Shown here: one piece after another, positions 33,436 through 49,190 of the stretch | Layout: each line of letters opens with the position of its first letter | How positions within the stretch are numbered: position 1 is the first letter of the stretch | Assembly (NCBI GenBank): GCA_963693315.1 | Contig: OY856188.1 | Span: forward strand, 98,492,915 to 98,556,914 | Direction of reading: 5' to 3' | DNA: 64,000 nucleotides | Source: Diogma glabrata | Taxonomy: Eukaryota; Arthropoda; Insecta; Diptera; Cylindrotomidae | The notes under the pieces: generated by a model | What the model saw: only the letters and a program-made list of their open reading frames with translations | The model's database searches: none | What the model was told of the DNA's origin: nothing | Translations under genes and position numbers: made by a program

Positions 33436-34570
33436 TACTATTTTAAGTCCTAAAGCGAAAATGTTTAAGAAAACATCCAACAAAACTCTAAAGAAAAAAA
33501 ACCATTATACCTATTTACAAAAAAAAATACATATTTTTACAGACATGTGTTTGGTTATTTTGAGAAAAAATGTTTTACCTAAGCATTTTGTGGTTTGTTT
33601 GTTAAAAAAATATAGCAAAATTATAAACAAAACTTTACTTGAATTTATCGATTTTCTCAAAAATTATTTTACAAAACATATGTTTACTTAGCTATACGAT
33701 AGATGAAATACAATTGAAAAACAAAATGTATTATAGTATATATTCCTACAAGAGATGGAAACATTGTTTTTTTCGTGAGTAAACATTTGTTCACGAGACG
33801 AGCTAGCGTCGAGTGAGACATGTTTACGAACGAAAAACGTTTTTATCTCGCGTAGGAAATGCAATTTTTTTTTATATTTAATCGATATTTACTATAAATT
33901 ATAAAGTTATAAATCGACAACAAAACATTCAAAATTTATATTCTATTTTTTCATGGTTACGTTGTTTAAAATACTTTGTAAAATTATATGAAAAAGCATA
34001 GCAACTATAATTTGTTATTTTTTTACACTAGTGAGTTTACTTTTCGCATAGAAAAAATAAATTAATATAGAAATTTAAAAAAAAATAGTTTGCTATAGAA
34101 ATTTATGAAAATAAATATCAAACGAAAAACTACTTGGATTAAACAATTTTCTTAAAAAATATTTTACTATTTTGTGTAAATATACGTATTTTTATTTATG
34201 CAAATAATACAAAATCTTATACTCGTACAACAAACCTTGTATACAATTCGGGCATAAACTATCGTTTTTGCTTTCAAGTGTTTGTTGTCTTCGGCTAACG
34301 TCTAGAGAAACAAATTCATAATCAAGCATAAGAGACCGACTTCATGCCAAAAATAATTTTCCATTTGAAACATTTTCCGGATACAGAAGATGACGCTATT
34401 ATGTTAGATAAAATGCAGAAATCTTTATGAAAACAAATCACGAAACTGTCGCTGAAAGATCAAGCCAGATGTGGCAAAACTTTTAAATTTTGGAAACTGA
34501 ACCAGCACTGATTTTGATATAAAAAGAAGTCCGTTTTTGTTACTTTGAAAAAGTTTACAACCTGACCTGA
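33436..34570. repeat. Interspersed repeat region (33735-34040) in A+T-rich DNA
   Basis: 33735-33860 (CACGAGACGAGCTAGCGTCG-like, then CTCGCGTAGG) recurs in inverse at about 54560-54690, and 33950-34020 (CATGGTTACGTTG, TAGCAACTATAATT) recurs in inverse near 52400-52480. The rest shows nothing recognisable. Confidence 0.6.
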
Positions 34571-34813
34571 GGCCCTATTCCTGAACACATAAATGTGAAT
34601 TTTGACAATATTGTGAAGATTGTATTGCGTAACATTAAACGGTAACGGTAACGATTTTACCAAAAACGAATTTCACAATATTGTCTAAACTAAATCTAAA
34701 CAATAATGTGAAATTCGTTTTCCGGAAAACCGTTAGCGTTACCGTTTAATGTTATGCAATACAAACTTCACAATATTGTCAAAATTCACATTTATGTGTT
34801 CAGGAATAGGGCC
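34571..34813. mobile_element. Inverted-repeat MITE, 243 bp
   Basis: Ends GGCCCTATTCCTGAACACAT and its inverse, with arms of about 110 bp (TGACAATATTGTGAAG, CGGTAACG and ACGAATTTCACAATATTGT blocks) and a short AT loop. It has no coding capacity. The arms are nearly intact, so it is fairly young. Confidence 0.85.
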
Positions 34814-35735
34814 CCAGCTTTTTATGATACCAAAAATAATGAACAGCTATATTTCTTAAAAGGTTTATGTTTTTAGAATATTTCCAAATACATACTATGG
34901 CCGTGACCCATTTCTCAAAAATGCCGATGAATTTGAAATTTTGACGTTTCTCGCTCAAATATTTTATTTTGTTTTGCTTTATTTTCTTCTACAAAAATTT
35001 AATTACGAAAAAATAATTATTGAAAAAAATCTGTCAAAATTTACTCAAGTACGATAGCATAGTAAATTGAAAGTTTTTAGTCGATTTGCAGATTTAATTT
35101 CAATTTTAATTTCATCGAGAAATGGGCCACGGCCTATAGTATATACTAAACTGCAATATCTGCATTTCTCCGATCCAAATATCTTTGAGTTTTACTTGTA
35201 TAAATGCATCTAACAATATGTCATATTTTGAATAATTCACACTTTGATTATAAAAATTAAATCACTATTTACAATCATTTTCATCCGAATAATTTACCAA
35301 ACAAATGATTTCAAAAATTCAAATCCAGTAAAACCAATGAACATCAACTAACTGAATATTGTGAATTGAAAAAAAATATGTTGCTATAGTAACCGGTTGC
35401 TTGGAGGTGAAAAAAATATTCAACATCAAACAAAATACTTCTTATTTTTTATTTTTTTTTTTGTTAATTTTTCTCTTTAAATTCAAACAATAAAAAAGTA
35501 TTACAACAATTTTTAAAAAAACATATATTAAATCTTAAGAATAATACAAAATTGAATGAATGATTAAGAAAATCAAAAACCATTTATTTGAACAAAAGAA
35601 TATATATATAAAAACCCAATAAACCATTATAAGCGATTTTAACTGAATTATTTTGTAAACAGTGTACAGTCAATCACAGCTCAGAGCCACCATATGGTAT
35701 TTTTTTAACAATCGATTTTTTTAATAATCAAATGA
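34814..35735. other. A+T-rich DNA, no gene seen
   Basis: Short open frames only. GGGCCACGG near 35125 is the inverse of CCGTGACCC near 34905, with ATTTCTC-type words beside both, hinting at a further diverged inverted repeat of about 240 bp (34895-35140). Confidence 0.45.
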
Positions 35736-36029
35736 CTTTTAATTGAATTTCACTCGGAACATGAGTTGAACGGATTCCTGGAGGGCTTGCTTAGTCTCAT
35801 TCTTTTAAATACAGAAGGTAAATTAAACAAAAAAAAATTACGTTTTTGGAATTAAACAATTGTCTCAAGATGTATTTGATCGATTTCGACATTGTTAAAA
35901 GCATGAAATTAGTTCTGATTGTAAATTCCAGTTAATAAAAGAACAGTTAAAACTGGAACAAATTCAGAAAACAATGCAGAATTTATCCCAAATGTCAATA
36001 TGAATAAAAATCAAAATGACTCTGATTAA
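35736..36029 (+). CDS. Possible C-terminal two-exon gene fragment
   Basis: An open stretch 35736-35817 (reading HSEHELNGFLEGLLSLILLN at its end) stops at an AAG|GTAAAT donor. A T/C-rich ATTCCAG acceptor at 35931 opens 35932-36029, and the joined frame continues for 33 codons (VNKRTVKTGTNSENNAEF..) to TAA. The intron is 114 bp. No start codon or upstream exon was found and no family is recognised. It could be the tail of a gene, a pseudogene or chance in a 294-bp span. Confidence 0.25.
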
Positions 36030-38880
36030 TATTTACTCATTCATTTACAAATATAAAAGATTTAATATATTTCTTGTTGTAATATTCTAAACTAGTAACA
36101 TATTCCCAACTAAAACAATTTTTTTTAAAAAATAGGAAAATATATAAATATATGTATATTTTAGTAATGTTGTTCCTAATTGAGAAGCTCGATTAATTTT
36201 ATATAATTTAAAAAAAAAAAACAAAATATTACTATTATTATTACAATTTTTTTTATAATAATTATTATTATTACACCTATTATTATTGTTATTTGAAATT
36301 ATAAAGTCAAAATAAAAGAAAAAAAAATTTTTTAAATACAAAATAATTAGAAAGTGCTGTGATCACAAAATGAAATATATAAATAATAATAAAACAAAAA
36401 AATTTAATATTTTCCGTCCACTCTTGCCATTTTTTTGTTTGTTTTTTTCTTTATTTTTTATATATAGAATATGTAGAGGTATTTATTTGTTAATATTAAA
36501 ATTATAAATTATTTAAAAGACTAAAAATTATTTGAGAAAATATTATATTGAATTCAGCAGTAAACAAATATTTTTATTGCAACAAAATACTCAACTTCTC
36601 ACTGCCTTAAAATAAGTTGCTGTTAGTTTATTGTGTTTTTTTAATTAATTTAATTTTAGAATCATATTTTTTTTTATTTTATCACGTACAACATTTTGTA
36701 ATGTAATTTATAGTAATTTTAATAAACTAAATAATATATAATTATTGTTTGTTATTTCAAAATCTAGATTTATATCATTTTCAATTGTTATATTAATTTT
36801 TTTTAATACGATATTAAAAAAATTGTAAATATAATTGAGTTAAAATAGTTGAATTAAATTAGTTTTTGAAATAATGACAAAAAAATTGGAGACATGTTTT
36901 AAATTGAGGTTTGAAACAAAAAAAATGTAAGTTAACAAAATTCAATTAAAGAAACTGTTTTACAATAATGTAAGACAACAACTATTCAGAGGTGCCGCTT
37001 ATACAAAACTAAATAATAAAAACAAAATAGAGGCAAGATATGATGTTATTAATTTTAATATTATAGGTCACAAATTTCAAACAAACGAAGAAAAATGTAA
37101 AGCAAAATAATTATTATTTACCGTTATACAATCATACATATTATTTTAATAACTATTTACTATTACATAAATTTTAAATTATTATTTATTATAGTAGCTG
37201 CTTATATTTTTATTACATTACATATTTTATAAAGAAAATATTAAATATTTTGAAATTAGTATATTAAAAATGTACAAAACAAAGAAATTGTAATGAAATT
37301 ATTTATGAGATAAATTAAAGAATTAAGTTATTTAAAAAAAATTTATTCAAGTTATAATACTCAAAAAGAAACAAACGTTATATATACAAAAAAAATAAAC
37401 AAATATTTATGATATTATTTCAAATGATATTCTTAATTATATATTATAATGTTGCCAATTATTATAAATGAAAAACTTAGTTTTAAGAAATTAATTAACA
37501 TCATTTGTATAATTATTATTAATTTTTATATACATATATATTCTATCATATCTAAATATTTTTTTACGTTTATATAAATACATTGATTTTATTGTTATAT
37601 AATATTTAATTATTAACTATCTGTGAATATTATGAAACAAGAAAAAAACATAACACTAGAAAAAGAAAAATTAATATATATTTATTTAAATAATTTATCA
37701 AAACAAAAAAAAATTATAAAATTGTAAAAAGAAAAATTAAATTAAAGAAAATTGTAAAATTTCATATTTATTTTTATAAACACAAAACAAACTTATTTAT
37801 TAAATTTTTAGAAAAATTATTTAGTGAAATTTTTCATATTAATATATTGATTTAGAGAATATATTATTTATTTAAAAAAAAAATTTGTTTACATCTCATG
37901 TAGCAATTTCAATATTTTTATTTTCTTGCCATACAAAACTACTTGCCAATCTTACTGTGCTGGTTATTTATTACTATTATCCGAGACAATTTAAATTTTT
38001 AATGCAGTTTTTTTCTTTTACTATCATAAAATTGATTGATTTACAATATGAAAATTATTATTCGTTTTTGTATTAAATTATAATTTACAGATCAATAAAA
38101 TATTAACAAATATTGTGGTAACTTTTATACATCCAAACCAAAATAGTACATCAATTTTATTGATATCCGTCCATAAAATACAATTCCAATTATAATTAAT
38201 AACATTCGCGATAAGTAGTTTTTTTTATATTTCAGTATGTCCTATATAAACCATTTTTACAAAATTTAAATATTTAACCATTGGCTTACCGATTAAAATA
38301 AATTATAAATAAAAAAATTTATTATTTTCAATTTTATGACGAATATTGAATTTTTTTTTAATTTTCGATCGTAAAAAAATATAAAAATGTCAATAATAAA
38401 TATACATTATTTTTATTGATATGAAATTTTTAATTTTTTAAAATTTTATTATTTTATTTTACAATTAATATGCAAAAAAAAAATTTTATGTTCCTTCGTT
38501 ATTATATTTTCTTTTAATGTTGTTAATTTCTTTAATCTTTATATTATATTGATTATATTGAAAAACAAAATTTGATAATTTTCGTTTTTATGGTCTCTCT
38601 TGTTTCTTTACTTTGTATTTTTTTTGTAATATCTTATCGTATTTTACTACTATTATTTTTTGTATTTTAATTTAATTTAATTAGTTTTTTTTTTTGTGTA
38701 AAAAGAAAATTTTATTTTTTAATTTTTCTATTAGTTTTGTAATTCTTGAATGTAATCTATTAATTTTATAAAAATAAATACAAAACAAAAAAATAGAAAT
38801 TTTGATTGATTATACAAAATATTTAATTTAATAAATCAAAAATTTTGAAATTTAGAAAAACAAATGTTTTATTGACGTTC
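36030..38880. other. Extremely A+T-rich, low-complexity DNA
   Basis: Almost continuous A/T with TAA/TTA repeats (for example ATTATTATTATT near 36240-36290). No coding or repeat family is recognised. Confidence 0.55.
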
Positions 38881-39023
38881 AAATTCGATAGCAGTATGAT
38901 GAGTGGTAAGGGTTAAAAGGAGTTTGCGCACGAAAAATAACATTTTAATAACTTTTGTTCCAAATGAATCAGATTTTGGAACTGGCGTTAGACTTAAATA
39001 TATGAAGAGTGAATAACAAATCG

Positions 39024-39567
39024 ATTACCGATAACCGATGACCGATGACCGATGACCTATAACCGATGACCGATGACCGATGACCGATGACCGATGACCG
39101 ATGACCGATGACCGATGACCGATGACCGATGACCGATGACCGATGACCGATGACCGATGACCGATGACCGATGACCGATGACCGATGACCGATGACCGAT
39201 GACCGATGACCGATGACCGATGACCGATGACCGATGACCGATGACCGATGACCGATGACCGATGACCGATGACCGATGACCGATGACCGATGACCGATGA
39301 CCGATGACCGATGACCGATGACCGATGACCGATGACCGATGACCGATGACCGATGACCGATGACCGATTACCGATGACCGATGACCGATTACCGATGACC
39401 GATGACCGATGACCGATGACCGATGACCGATGACCGATGACCGATGACCGATGACCGATGACCGATGACCGATGACCGATGACCGATGACCGATGACCGA
39501 TGACCGATGACCGATGACCGATGACCGATGAACGATGATTGATTACTGATGACCAGTGACCGATCGT
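39024..39567. repeat. (CCGATGA)n minisatellite, about 500 bp
   Basis: A 7-bp unit CCGATGA repeats about 70 times with rare variants (CCGATTA near 39365-39390, CCTATAA near 39055). The sequence right of it (CGATCGTTCAGTTAGTAAAA, ACATCGTTCG) matches 8100-8145, so the array sits inside a dispersed element whose other copies have few or no units. Confidence 0.95.
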
Positions 39568-42015
<2,448 letters not shown>

Positions 42016-42600
42016 AATTAGTGTTTCGAGAAAATATTACAAAATCAAATTCATATTTTCAAAATTCCAAAAATATTGTAAAAATTAAATAAAATCAAAC
42101 TTTTTTGAAAATTCTAAAAATATTCCAAAAATTATTACAAAATCAAAGATTAAAACTTTTTTCAAAAATTCTAAAAATATTGCAAAAATTATAACAAAAT
42201 CAAAAACACAAACTTTTTTCAAAATCCCAAAATTATTTCAAAAATTTGTAATAAAATCAAATATTTAAACTTTTTCTAAATTCTAATTCAAACTTTTTCC
42301 GAAATTCTAAAAATATTGCAAAAATTAAAACAATATCAAAAAAATTGTAACTTTTTTCAAAAATTATAATGAGATCAAAAATTTAAAATTCTAAAAATAT
42401 ATAGATAAAATTCACAAATTCAATAATTCTATTTTTTTTCAAAATTCAAAAAATATTCCAAAAATTATAACAAAATCAAAAATTAAAACTTTTTCCACAT
42501 TCTAAAAAATTTTGCAAAAATTATTACAAAATTAAAAATACAAACTTTTTTCAAAATTCCAAAAATATTTTTAAAAACTATAACAAATTAAAAAATTTCC
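42016..42600 (-). repeat. Satellite of about 57-bp units (copy 1)
   Basis: Repeated blocks of AAAATTCTAAAAATATTGC, AAAAATTATAACAAAATCAA and AAACTTTTTTC. It matches in inverse 53640-54230 and 63090-63370. The edge TGTTTCGAGAAAATATTAC recurs in inverse at 54200-54225, so the same element end is present at two loci. Confidence 0.8.
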
Positions 42601-42642
42601 ATGTCCATTTTCATTTTCAATTACATTTACGTCATAAAAACA

Positions 42643-42842
42643 NNNNNNNNNNNNNNNNNNNNNNNNNNNNNNNNNNNNNNNNNNNNNNNNNNNNNNNNNN
42701 NNNNNNNNNNNNNNNNNNNNNNNNNNNNNNNNNNNNNNNNNNNNNNNNNNNNNNNNNNNNNNNNNNNNNNNNNNNNNNNNNNNNNNNNNNNNNNNNNNNN
42801 NNNNNNNNNNNNNNNNNNNNNNNNNNNNNNNNNNNNNNNNNN
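42643..42842. other. Assembly gap (200 N)
   Basis: Exactly 200 N, probably a fixed-size placeholder. By comparison with the right LTR, about 19 bases of the left LTR lie within it, and any left target site is hidden. Confidence 0.98.
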
Positions 42843-43513
42843 TCTAGACGATTACAGAAAGATCTAAACGATTACGGTCACTTCCAGGAAAATAAAATCA
42901 ACAAACAAGTTAATGAAATGAATATTGTTGTTGTTGTCTTTTCTTAGAAATAGGGTTAACATAAACGATTTTATGAATCAAATCAACATAACGTAAAATA
43001 ATCGAGTATTCTAATGTTTTCTCAAGGTTTCTGGAAAGTGATGTCGAATTATCTAGAAGTATTGCAGAAGGTATATAAGAAAATTACCTATTGTAGTTTT
43101 AGTTAGTTTATTTTAGACCTGCGACAGTAAAGTGAAATTAAATGTAGAATTAGTTTATTTTAAACCTGCGATTGTGAAGTTAAAAAAATTATAAAGTGAT
43201 CTTTAAATTAGTGAATAAAGTTTTAAGTTTTATTGAGTAGAAATATTTTGTGTATTATTTTAAACGTTCTATTACTGGAAATTTCTACAATCAACCGTTG
43301 GAGTTTCGGAAGCTGTTGAAAGAATATTCTAGCTAGGAATATTGTTTGCTGCATTGTTTGCCTGTTGTTGTGAAACAATTAAGGTGTTGAATACTTAATA
43401 AAACCTGGTGTGTTTGCTTACTAATCAGTGATCGAACTCAGAAAGAGATTGGGAATTGCGTTTATCGAATTGTGAGTTAGGCCAATTCGAAGTAAGGTTG
43501 GAAAAACGTAACA
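42843..43513 (+). repeat. Left LTR (first ~19 bases in the gap)
   Basis: Matches 46078-46749 with about four differences. It holds a TATATAAG box (43072-43079), the likely promoter, and AATAAA at 43214 and 43397 as polyadenylation candidates. Confidence 0.92.
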
Positions 43514-43532
43514 TTGGTGACAGCGGCGGGAT
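43514..43532 (+). promoter_or_regulatory. Primer-binding site
   Basis: TGGTGACAGCGGCGGGAT follows the LTR end after one base. Its complement ends CCA and would continue a T-arm/acceptor stem; the implied 5' acceptor strand is GACAGCG. I could not assign the tRNA with certainty; a leucine tRNA is a guess. Confidence 0.7.
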
Positions 43533-43548
43533 TAGTTAGCTGTTAATA

Positions 43549-46047
43549 ATGGTTTTATTAAGTGATTTGAAGGTTCTTGAGTTAAAGAAAGAACTAGAAC
43601 AACGTGGATTGTCAACAAGCGGAAACAAAACTGAATTAATGCTACGGCTTCGACAAGGTATGGAAGCCAATGGAATGGACGGGGAAAGTTACCAGTTTGG
43701 AATTGTTACAACAAATACTGATTCAGTTGATGAGGACAAAAGTTTTGTTGCGGAAACAACATCTTCATTGCCACCTGCAAATAGTGATTTTACACAGTTA
43801 ATGGCTATGATGCAACAAATAAATTTGAATATGAATCAGCAATTAAATGCCGTAAATGCTAATATGAATCAGAAATTGGATGTCGTAAACTCAAATATGG
43901 TTGCCAATAAAGAAGAAATAAATCAACAGTTAAATACTGTAAATTTGAACATGAATCAAAAACTGGATGATGTAAATACAAACATGGCTACCACTAAGCA
44001 AGAAATTAGCTGTAACATCAATCAACAAATGGCTGCAACTAAGGAAGAAATCAGTAACATCAATCAACAATTGGCTGCTAACAAAGAAGAAATTAGTGAA
44101 ACAATCAGCCAGCAATTAGCTTTAAATCGCGATGAAGTCAAGCAAATTATGGATGAGAAACTTCTCCAAATCTCGACGGCATTTGATGGAAAGGTCGAGA
44201 AGATTCAAAGTGAAATTCAATATTTTGAGCATAAGGTTTTATCGAAAGTAGATGATTTCGAGAAACGGTTGCAGGACGTTGAAACGACTAAAGTTACTTC
44301 CCAGGTGGTACATCAAGTAGCAAACATCAAATTAAAACCACCATCATACGATGGAACAACATCGTTCGGAATCTTCAAATTCCAGTTTGAAACGGCGGCA
44401 GATCAGAATGTTTGGAACGCCGAAAATCGTCTTGCTGCATTGATGGTTGCTCTTAAGGGGGAAGCAGCTGAAGCATTACAGGCGGTGCCAGAAAACGACC
44501 GAAAAAGCTATGCTGAAGTAATGAATGCGTTGGAACGAAAATATGGCAGCCACCACAAAAAGGAGCTATACCGAATCGAGTTAAAGGGTCGCTTGCAACG
44601 GAATGGAGAAAGCCTTCAGGACTATTCTTCGGCAGTGGAACGGCTTGTACATTTGGCACACTCGAACACTCCACCATATTTTATGAAGAAAATGAAGATC
44701 GAGGCCTTCATTGATGGTATCCGAGATCCAGAAACCAAGATCAAAGTAATGACTACACCTAAGGCGACTTTCCATGAAACTGTCGCATACGCAATGCAAT
44801 ATGAGATGGTACAGAGGATGTGTATGCCATCTGGTGGATGCAGAAAAAGGAATGTAGAGGGGAACATCAAAGGGGAAGTTTTGGCACACAGAGATAGAAG
44901 CGACATCAGATGCTGGGTATGTGATGAAGAGGGTCACATGGCACGGGAGTGCAAGACAAACGGGGAAGCAGACAGATTGTCGTCTTCTGTGAAGAACAGA
45001 GGAGCCGAAGAAATGGAGCACGTAGGGTTCAGGAACAGCAGTAGAAAACTCCTGTGCTGGACATGTAGGAAATCGGGCCATATCTCACAGGACTGCTGGA
45101 ACAGGAAGCGTGATAGATCTTCGTCTCCTATTCAACGGAAGCCTGTTGGCGGTGCAACTATAAAGCCAAAAAGTGAGGAGAATGCAGCCTACATTCCAAT
45201 TTCAAGAATTGCAGTAAATGGTGAAAGCTTGGGTATCAACGGACAACTTGAAGGTAAAAGTTGCTTCATGACACTGGATACAGGTTCAGCTCGAACATTC
45301 GTTCGCAAAGGTTTAATTGACGGCATTTTGGAATCATCAGATGGATTGAAACTCCGAACAGTAACTGGAGAATGCGCTGATGTAGCTGGGAAAAGGATCG
45401 CTGAAATAAAATTAGGGAACAACTGCTATAAACAAGAGGTGCTAGTGGCAAACATTATAGATGAAGTCGTTTTGGGGATGGACTTCTTAAAGGCGAACAG
45501 ATTCGTCATCGATTTTGGACGTGGAATCCTAAAGGTTAAAAATGTTGAGATGCCACTACTTGTGAATGAAGCAGAATCCATAGATATTGGCAGCGATGAG
45601 AAACTATGCAGTGCAGGGGAAAATCCAGAACCATCATCCAAACAGATGGGGGAAAGAAACGTCAACCGACGCAGACGTTTAAACAAACGCCGAAAATTAA
45701 AAATGAAACAGGTCCAAGTCCATAACGAAGTGAGCGATGTAAAAGAGGTGGTTCAAATAGCTGCAAACGGGGATGAATCGCAGCTGAAAATGAGAATGGT
45801 TCGGAGACATGGCATTGTGAAACTCCCAAAGGGAAATGATAAGAAGCACTTTAGAAATAACGAGAATCCCTACTCATCACGGTGGGCTGACATAAAACAA
45901 AGTAATGGCCCAGTACTTAGAAAGGAACCGGAAGTAATTCTAAACAGCCTGGGAAATAGGAAAAGAAAAAAAAAAAAAAAAAAAAATGTTTTTGGATTCA
46001 ATAATTGGAGGAGAGAGCTAGATCCTGTTCGGGACGAACAGGCTTAA
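43549..46047 (+). CDS. SAP-domain Gag with aspartic protease (832 aa), retrotransposon polyprotein without RT/IN
   Basis: Residues ~5-38 form a SAP-type motif (LKVLELKKELEQRGLSTSG), a DNA-binding fold found at the start of some insect Gags. About 85-230 is a low-complexity coiled-coil-like region of repeated NMNQKLDxVN and KEEISxxINQQL units. About 258-420 resembles the retrotransposon Gag core (KPPSYDGTTSFGIFKFQFE). Two CCHC knuckles follow (C455-x2-C-x4-H-x4-C and C503-x2-C-x4-H-x4-C), then a retropepsin-like protease with D577-T-G-S and VVLGMDFL near 640. The last 180 residues are basic and end ..NNWRRELDPVRDEQA, which looks like the tail of a normal Pol, suggesting an in-frame internal deletion of RT-RNaseH-integrase. 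A 21-A run encodes Lys residues near the end and may slip. Confidence 0.9.
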   Translation: MVLLSDLKVLELKKELEQRGLSTSGNKTELMLRLRQGMEANGMDGESYQFGIVTTNTDSVDEDKSFVAETTSSLPPANSDFTQLMAMMQQINLNMNQQLNAVNANMNQKLDVVNSNMVANKEEINQQLNTVNLNMNQKLDDVNTNMATTKQEISCNINQQMAATKEEISNINQQLAANKEEISETISQQLALNRDEVKQIMDEKLLQISTAFDGKVEKIQSEIQYFEHKVLSKVDDFEKRLQDVETTKVTSQVVHQVANIKLKPPSYDGTTSFGIFKFQFETAADQNVWNAENRLAALMVALKGEAAEALQAVPENDRKSYAEVMNALERKYGSHHKKELYRIELKGRLQRNGESLQDYSSAVERLVHLAHSNTPPYFMKKMKIEAFIDGIRDPETKIKVMTTPKATFHETVAYAMQYEMVQRMCMPSGGCRKRNVEGNIKGEVLAHRDRSDIRCWVCDEEGHMARECKTNGEADRLSSSVKNRGAEEMEHVGFRNSSRKLLCWTCRKSGHISQDCWNRKRDRSSSPIQRKPVGGATIKPKSEENAAYIPISRIAVNGESLGINGQLEGKSCFMTLDTGSARTFVRKGLIDGILESSDGLKLRTVTGECADVAGKRIAEIKLGNNCYKQEVLVANIIDEVVLGMDFLKANRFVIDFGRGILKVKNVEMPLLVNEAESIDIGSDEKLCSAGENPEPSSKQMGERNVNRRRRLNKRRKLKMKQVQVHNEVSDVKEVVQIAANGDESQLKMRMVRRHGIVKLPKGNDKKHFRNNENPYSSRWADIKQSNGPVLRKEPEVILNSLGNRKRKKKKKKNVFGFNNWRRELDPVRDEQA

Positions 46048-46058
46048 GTGGAGGGTAA
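46045..46058 (+). promoter_or_regulatory. Polypurine tract
   Basis: AAGTGGAGGG lies immediately before TGTTACG of the right LTR, the expected plus-strand primer position. It overlaps the gag stop codon. Confidence 0.7.
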
Positions 46059-48864
<2,806 letters not shown>

Positions 48865-49051
48865 CCCAATTTTTGTTATAGTGACTGGTCAAATATAAAA
48901 TAATAAATTGACTAACGGAGTTTCTTTGGATATATATATATACCTTTTTCTTATTTTGATATTGAGTAAGAATTGAAATAGGATTGTAAATTGACTAAAT
49001 GTTTCAATCAAAATAGGGCCGATCGTTACAATTTATGAATTATTTTGGACG

Positions 49052-49190
49052 CCGTGTACTGGAAATTTCTACAATAAATCGGTAGAATTTTTGAATCTGT
49101 TGAATATTCTTATTAAAGAATATTGTTTGCAGAATTTTTTTCCTGAAACAATAGCGGTTTTAAATATACTTAATAAAGGCTAAGGGAGGA
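49052..49190 (+). repeat. Old, diverged LTR remnant related to the 42.8-46.7 kb element
   Basis: ACTGGAAATTTCTACAAT, GAATATTGTTTGC and ATACTTAATAAA occur in the same order as in the 3' half of the intact LTRs (43275-43410), with many substitutions and gaps. It indicates an older insertion of the same or a sister family. Confidence 0.7.

Noticed and set aside
39024..39567. Regular array as a CRISPR or telomere candidate
   Set aside because: It has 7-bp units without spacers, in a eukaryotic genome, and the unit is not TTAGG.
43930..45686. Several minus-strand open frames under the retrotransposon gene
   Set aside because: Antisense shadows of the 832-codon Gag-protease frame, with no family match.
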